From assembly GCF_001974875.1 (NCBI RefSeq), contig NZ_MTQD01000024.1, positions 1 to 37,312 on the forward strand: a DNA stretch of 37,312 nt. Reading direction: 5' to 3'. The first letter of the stretch is position 1. The number at the start of each line of letters is the position of its first letter. Position numbers and translations under genes: made by a program. This DNA is from Pseudoalteromonas sp. EB27 (GTDB taxonomy: Bacteria > Pseudomonadota > Gammaproteobacteria > Enterobacterales > Alteromonadaceae). The notes beneath the pieces were generated by a model. The model was given only the letters and a program-made list of their open reading frames with translations, had not been told where the DNA came from and did not search any database. Shown one piece after another: positions 33,260-37,312 of the stretch.

Positions 33260-33458
33260 ACGTTAGTTTAACTCCCTTCCTAAAAATAAACTTCTGTAAA
33301 TATATCTAATTATGTTTAACAACAACGACTTATTTCGTCATATTTAATGCGGCAATAGGGTTTTGAGTGTTTTTTGACCATTTAAGGCTTGATTAAGGCG
33401 CTATTTAGGCACATTATAAAAATGTCGAAATTGACTACTTATTATTCCGGTGCTTAAT

Positions 33459-33815
33459 ATGATTAACGATAGCGTCGAAAGAAAATTAAAAAAGGTTGGC
33501 GAATTATTAGATAGAGCTACATTCGAGAATATTATCGTTGAAAATATATCTCTTGAAAAAGCTACTTATGATCTAATCAGTAAAATAAATTTATTTTCGT
33601 TTTTAAAACCAAGTTCAAACGATAGCTTAGACACAATTACCACTTGGAAACTGGATGCTTATCAAGCCCCAATAATTGGATACAAAACTGATAACGAAAA
33701 GTTAAAACTAGTTTCTGGCTTATTTACATTTCATAAAATTTGTAGACTTCAAAACCAATCAAATCAGCTTACCCCATGCTTAGTTCTTCCTAATCGTCCG
33801 ACTGTAGTGGCATAG
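33459..33815 (+). pseudogene. Hypothetical gene truncated by an IS3 element
   Basis: About 115 residues of an unrecognised protein (start MINDSVERKLKKVGELLDRA; later FSFLKPSSNDSLDTITTWKL). The reading frame runs into the left inverted repeat of the insertion element at 33803, and the last four codons plus stop come from the element. No continuation in the correct frame with a recognisable tail is seen after 35068. The ATG at 33459 is chosen over the GTG at 33450; neither has a strong ribosome site. Function unknown; it may be cargo of the lost mobile element suggested by the tRNA scars. Confidence 0.55.
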
Positions 33816-33879
33816 TTAATTTGGCCACCCATTAAGAAAGAAATGTTATGCTGATAAGCATACAAATTTGGGTGAAAAA

Positions 33880-34191
33880 ATGACGAAATTAAAACGTGTA
33901 ACGTATTCTGCAGCAATCAAATTAGAAACAGCTCAGCTTGTAGTTGACCAAAGTTATACTCAAGAAGAAGCAGCCAAAGCGATGGGTGTGGGTAAATCAA
34001 CCGTTAGTAAGTGGGTTACTCAATTAAAGCAAGAGCGTAATGGCCAGCCACCATCGGCTTCGCCAATGACGCCCGAACAAATTGAAATCCGCGAACTTAA
34101 AAAGCAAATCCAACGCATCGAATTAGAAAAGGATATATTAAAAAAGGCTACCGCTCTCTTGATGTCCGACTCCCTGAACAATTCTCGTTAA
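33880..34191 (+). CDS. IS3-family transposase OrfA
   Basis: Helix-turn-helix DNA-binding protein of 103 residues (AVKLETAQLVVDQ-like start, YTQEEAAKAMGVGKSTVSKW), then a leucine-zipper coiled coil (IEIRELKKQIQRIELEKDIL). The ATG at 33880 is used; a TTG at 33868 is an alternative. The slippery heptamer A-AAA-AAG at 34140-34146 lets ribosomes shift -1 into OrfB to make the full transposase. Confidence 0.9.
   Translation: MTKLKRVTYSAAIKLETAQLVVDQSYTQEEAAKAMGVGKSTVSKWVTQLKQERNGQPPSASPMTPEQIEIRELKKQIQRIELEKDILKKATALLMSDSLNNSR
34140..34146 (+). other. Programmed -1 frameshift site (A6G)
   Basis: AAAAAAG in the frame A-AAA-AAG, in the last part of OrfA, connects OrfA to OrfB exactly by a -1 shift. 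Confidence 0.8.
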
Positions 34192-35060
34192 TTGAGAAAC
34201 TAAATCAACGAGAGCGTTACCCAATTAGCGTGCTGTGTAACGTATTCAATGTGCATCGTAGTAGCTATAAATATTGGGCTATAAGGGATACAACGCCGAC
34301 ACCAGAGCAAATAAGGCTAGAGGCTGAAGTTAGAGCAATACATGCAATGAGCGGCGGCTCAGCTGGGGCGCGGACAATCGCGGCAATAGCAACGAACAAT
34401 GATTTTGAATTGAGTCGTTATCGTGCTACTAAGCTAATGGTTAAATTAAAGCTTGAAAGCTGCCAAGTACCTCAACATTCATATAAACGCGGCGGTAATG
34501 AGCACCTTGAAATTCCAAATCTGCTTGATAGACAATTTGATGTTGTTGAGCCAGATACCGTGTGGTGCGGTGATGTGACGTATATTTGGGTAGGTAATCG
34601 CTGGGCTTATTTAGCCGTTATTATTGATTTATTTGCACGTAAAGTCGTTGGTTGGGGAGTGTCGTTGTCGTCAGATACTAATTTAACGCTAAAAGCGCTT
34701 GAACTCGCGTATGAAAGCAGAGGAAAACCGACAGGACTGATGTTTCATTCAGACCAGGGTAGTCACTATACCAGTTTAAAATATCGTCAACGTTTATGGC
34801 GCTATAAAATCAAACAAAGTATGAGTAGGCGTGGAAACTGTTGGGATAATGCACCAATGGAGCGATTTTTTAGAAGCTTTAAAACGGAATGGATGCCAAA
34901 GGTTGGATATGGAAATTTTATTGATGCTAAATATAGCGTTAGTGATTATATCAACGGATATTACAACAACGTTAGGCCGCATCATTATAATGCCGGTTTA
35001 GCGCCAAATGAATCTGAGGTTAGATATCAAGATTCTAAAACTGTGGCCAAATTTTATTGA
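34140..35060 (+). CDS. IS3-family transposase OrfB (rve integrase, DDE)
   Basis: The frame is -1 relative to OrfA and open from the A6G slip site. An internal start is possible at 34230, but the region before it (KKGYRSLDVRLPEQFSLIEK) is conserved transposase sequence, so the frameshift fusion is the real product. It has an HTH_21-like region, then the rve catalytic core. The DDE triad is visible as D in WCGDVTYIW, D in FHSDQGSHYT and E in NAPMERFFRSFKTEW. NGYYNNVRPH near the end is typical. It appears intact and potentially active. Confidence 0.9.
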   Translation, partial: KKGYRSLDVRLPEQFSLIEKLNQRERYPISVLCNVFNVHRSSYKYWAIRDTTPTPEQIRLEAEVRAIHAMSGGSAGARTIAAIATNNDFELSRYRATKLMVKLKLESCQVPQHSYKRGGNEHLEIPNLLDRQFDVVEPDTVWCGDVTYIWVGNRWAYLAVIIDLFARKVVGWGVSLSSDTNLTLKALELAYESRGKPTGLMFHSDQGSHYTSLKYRQRLWRYKIKQSMSRRGNCWDNAPMERFFRSFKTEWMPKVGYGNFIDAKYSVSDYINGYYNNVRPHHYNAGLAPNESEVRYQDSKTVAKFY

Positions 35061-35068
35061 CCACTACA

Positions 35069-35444
35069 CTTATTATGAAAGTAATTATTTATAATTTTGA
35101 ATATAGGATAGATACTAACAATTAGATACAGGCTTTTACCTAAGGATAAAATCACAAAATTTTACTTGTCTAAATAGTATGATCGATGTGCCACTACAAT
35201 ATTAAATCAGAATATTTATCATTTGAAAACTAGGGAAAGTAATCATAACAAGTTAGCTCTAGCGTATAGATTGAACATCGAATCTAATTAAGCAAAAGCT
35301 GAAACAGGTTTTAGTTAAAGGTATACCAGTAAAATCAATAACGATGTGAAGTTATGCCTAATTAAAAATTTTCAATTTATAGTGTTTTCCTACTCTTGTT
35401 CTCGAAAGGATGTATTTTTAAACTCTCAAGGTATAATAGTGCAA
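35069..35444. other. Non-coding flank of the IS element
   Basis: About 375 AT-rich bp with stops in all frames. I see no gene or RNA. It presumably holds decayed remains of the gene cut by the IS or of the older element. Confidence 0.4.
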
Positions 35445-35625
35445 CTTTAAATCTCAAAGGTGAATCCAAACTCTCTAGTTTTTCATGTACGATTATGTCA
35501 AAGTGGTACAAAGTAGCAGCTCGATGGGCTAAATTAGTTTGTTTTCTTTGCAGTTCATTGACTAGTTCAATTTTTTAAACTCACATTTAAAATTAGGTTT
35601 ATAGAGTGAAATCTAAGCCGATCAT
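35445..35625 (-). pseudogene. Second decayed Nudix (NrtR-like) tail
   Basis: About three quarters of the bases align with the Nudix tail at 32718-32900 in the same orientation (shared blocks such as CCAAACTCTCT, TAGTTTTTC, GGTACAAAGT, TTTCTTTGCAGTT). Insertions and stops break the frame, and only the last 45-60 codons remain. The two remnants bracket the tRNA scars and the IS. Confidence 0.6.
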
Positions 35626-35637
35626 TTAAAATATTGG

Positions 35638-37173
35638 TTAAGGTTCAAATTCATTCAGAGCAGCCTGTAGTACCTCAAATTTTATCGGTTTAGTTAGAAC
35701 TTTATTCATCCCTACTTTAAAGCAAGAAGCCTTATCATTTGATTCTGCGTTTGCTGTTAAGGCATAAATTGGTATATCACTAAGTAACTTATCACGAATA
35801 TGTTGTGTTGCTGTTAGACCATCCATAACAGGCATCATAATATCCATTAAAATAAGGTCAAAGTTTTTTAGTTTCAGTAGATCTAATGCTTCACTGCCAT
35901 TATTTGCGAGCGTAACATTATGATTGAGTTTTTCTAAAAAAGCTTTTGCTAAAACTTGATTTGTTTTATTGTCTTCAGCGACAAGAATGGATAGGGAGGA
36001 GCGCGATTTAGCCGTTATATTTTTTACTTCTTCATTGGATGCTGCCTTAAAGGGAATACAAATCTTAAAAGTACTCCCTAAGCCCAGCTGGCTTTCTACA
36101 CATAGGTAACCATCCATTAATTCGATTAAATTCTTAGAAATACTTAGCCCTAAGCCGACTCCCTCATTTGTTCTGTTTACACTATCGTTAACTTGACTAA
36201 AGGGTTTAAATATTAATTCGAGATTTTTTTTAGCAATTCCGACTCCTGAATCCGCTATTTCAAATACGATCATATTGTTAATTAGTGAGGTGTTTAAAGT
36301 AATACGTCCTGACTTTGTGAATTTTAACGCATTACCAACAATATTAAATAAAACCTGACTTAGACGAAATTCATCTCCGATAAATAATTTAGGTAATGCA
36401 TCATCAATAGTTGAAGTGAAAATAATATGTTCATTTTTTTCTATTATGTCTAATTGCCCTACGATATTGTCAATTAAAAGGAGAATGTTAATAGGTTTAT
36501 TAGCCAAAAGGACTGTGCCAGACTCTATCTTAGAAAAGTCTAGTACGTCAGTTATTAAGCCATATAGAATATCTGCACTAGAATTAGCATAGTTTAGCCA
36601 TTGCTTTTGTTCTTGGTCTAGCTGTGTATCTAGTAATAATTCTATCATCCCCATAATAGCATTCATGGGTGTTCTTATTTCATGTGACATTACCGTTAAA
36701 AACTTAGATTTAGTATTACTAGCTTCTATCGCTTTTTGTTTTTCTTCCTTCAAACTTGCTTCACGTTCTTTTGTGGACGTTATATCTTTAGCTATGCCTA
36801 AATAACCAATAAAATTACCTAGCTCATCAAATTGAGATTTACCACTTAGTGATACCCAGATACTTTTTAATGCACATATTTCGAATTCAAATTCGTGAAA
36901 ATCGCCATGACTTTCGATGGTGTACTTAAAGTCATTCCATTTGTTTTCTTGTAAAAGTTCGCGTTTACTTCTTAAATTGAAAATAGTATTACTGACAAAT
37001 ACCTGCTCATAAATATTGTCTACTGTGTTAGCATTTTTAACGCTTTCAAATAACATTTTAGGTGTGGTCCGCCAAAACCACTCACAGGCTAGCTCTTTAA
37101 ATAGGGAAGAAAGTTGTGAAAATTTATGGACAAGCGAAAACGATTCAGTAGTTTGCTTTTGAAAATTATCCAT
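35638..37173 (-). CDS. PAS-domain hybrid sensor histidine kinase
   Basis: Soluble hybrid kinase of 511 residues. A PAS/PAC region is at about 30-135 (ending GYLGIAKDITSTKERE). HisKA has phospho-acceptor His164 (FLTVMSHEIRTPMNAIMG). HATPase is at about 265-378 (NIVGNALKFTKSG, DSGVGIAKK, GVGLGLSISKNLI). The C-terminal receiver (395-511) has acidic pair Glu400/Asp401, Asp444 (LMDIMMPVMDG) and Lys in LTKPI. No Hpt domain or membrane segment is present, so a separate phosphotransfer protein would be needed. The start ATG at 37173 has no clear ribosome site. Its signal and target are unknown. Confidence 0.88.
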   Translation of the reverse strand: MDNFQKQTTESFSLVHKFSQLSSLFKELACEWFWRTTPKMLFESVKNANTVDNIYEQVFVSNTIFNLRSKRELLQENKWNDFKYTIESHGDFHEFEFEICALKSIWVSLSGKSQFDELGNFIGYLGIAKDITSTKEREASLKEEKQKAIEASNTKSKFLTVMSHEIRTPMNAIMGMIELLLDTQLDQEQKQWLNYANSSADILYGLITDVLDFSKIESGTVLLANKPINILLLIDNIVGQLDIIEKNEHIIFTSTIDDALPKLFIGDEFRLSQVLFNIVGNALKFTKSGRITLNTSLINNMIVFEIADSGVGIAKKNLELIFKPFSQVNDSVNRTNEGVGLGLSISKNLIELMDGYLCVESQLGLGSTFKICIPFKAASNEEVKNITAKSRSSLSILVAEDNKTNQVLAKAFLEKLNHNVTLANNGSEALDLLKLKNFDLILMDIMMPVMDGLTATQHIRDKLLSDIPIYALTANAESNDKASCFKVGMNKVLTKPIKFEVLQAALNEFEP

Positions 37174-37312
37174 ATTTACTAAATAAAAAAATAATTGCTG
37201 AAAAAATATATTTATTAATGATGAATTTTTTATGTATTCGCATTCATTAACATTTATATTAGTGAAAATAAAAAGGCTGCTGCCTGAATTAGTGTTAATA
37301 CACTTTATATAC
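37174..37312. other. Promoter-side intergenic sequence at the window end
   Basis: 139 AT-rich bp upstream of the hybrid kinase. No gene is visible before the window ends. Confidence 0.4.

Larger units (their letters stand above)
33803..35068 (+). mobile_element. Complete IS3-family insertion sequence (1266 bp)
   Basis: Imperfect terminal inverted repeats: TGTAGTGGCATAGTTAATTT at the left and the complement of TGTAGTGGTCAATAAAATTT at the right, both continuing TGGCCAC. It has two overlapping frames with a programmed frameshift site, as in active IS3 elements. No 3-4 bp target duplication is visible: the flanks are GAC and CTT. The element looks intact, but the flanks suggest a later rearrangement or that I misplace the ends by a few bases. 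Confidence 0.88.

Noticed and set aside
1..37312. CRISPR array, defence system, phage or rRNA genes
   Set aside because: No regularly spaced repeats, no phage structural genes and no rRNA sequences seen; the only phage- or island-like traces are tRNA scars.

Overview
This is a low-GC chromosomal window that looks like a marine gammaproteobacterium of the Alteromonadales, probably Pseudoalteromonas or a close relative. I infer this from base composition, protein style and gene content; no database search was run. Most of the window is ordinary, densely coded chromosome. The main accessory stretch is about 32.5-35.6 kb.

Layout. (a) 1-3.3 kb: an unrecognised protein cut by the left edge, then a convergent pair made of a SHOCT-domain protein and a zinc-ribbon HEXXH metallopeptidase. 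(b) 3.8-13.4 kb: a five-gene operon. It encodes a transglutaminase-DUF2126 protein, an ATP-grasp/alpha-E fusion, a second transglutaminase, a stand-alone circularly permuted ATP-grasp protein and a stand-alone alpha-E protein. It amounts to two parallel copies of a transglutaminase + ATP-grasp + alpha-E set. (c) 13.4-19.2 kb: a MOSC protein, then two signalling pairs, namely a membrane histidine kinase with a single-domain response regulator, and a soluble kinase with a REC-GGDEF-EAL protein. (d) 19.5-27.3 kb: assimilatory nitrite reduction, with nasR (NIT-ANTAR antiterminator), the nirB-nirD-cobA operon, and a divergent PPOX-ferredoxin reductase-2Fe-2S fusion. (e) 27.5-32.4 kb: a small tyrosine phosphatase, a GST with a divergent LysR regulator, and a SulP transporter with a tandem-Usp protein. 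(f) 32.5-35.6 kb: remnants, comprising two decayed copies of a Nudix (NrtR-like) gene tail, two tRNA 3'-end fragments (one tRNA-Val-like), and a complete IS3-family element that cut an unknown gene. (g) 35.6-37.2 kb: a PAS hybrid histidine kinase.

The most informative reading is regulatory. Both the transglutaminase/ATP-grasp operon and nirBD-cobA carry a candidate sigma-54 promoter with the exact 10-bp spacing between GG and GC. Upstream of each lies the same arrangement of NtrC-type half-sites, GCAC-N7-GTGC-N7-GCAC, in the same orientation relative to transcription. The nir leader also holds a terminator that overlaps an ANTAR-type hexaloop hairpin, fitting NasR antitermination by nitrate or nitrite. 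The sequence therefore suggests that the poorly understood transglutaminase/ATP-grasp/alpha-E system belongs to the nitrogen-limitation regulon, alongside nitrite assimilation. That link is the main candidate discovery. It rests on motif matching by eye and needs promoter mapping.
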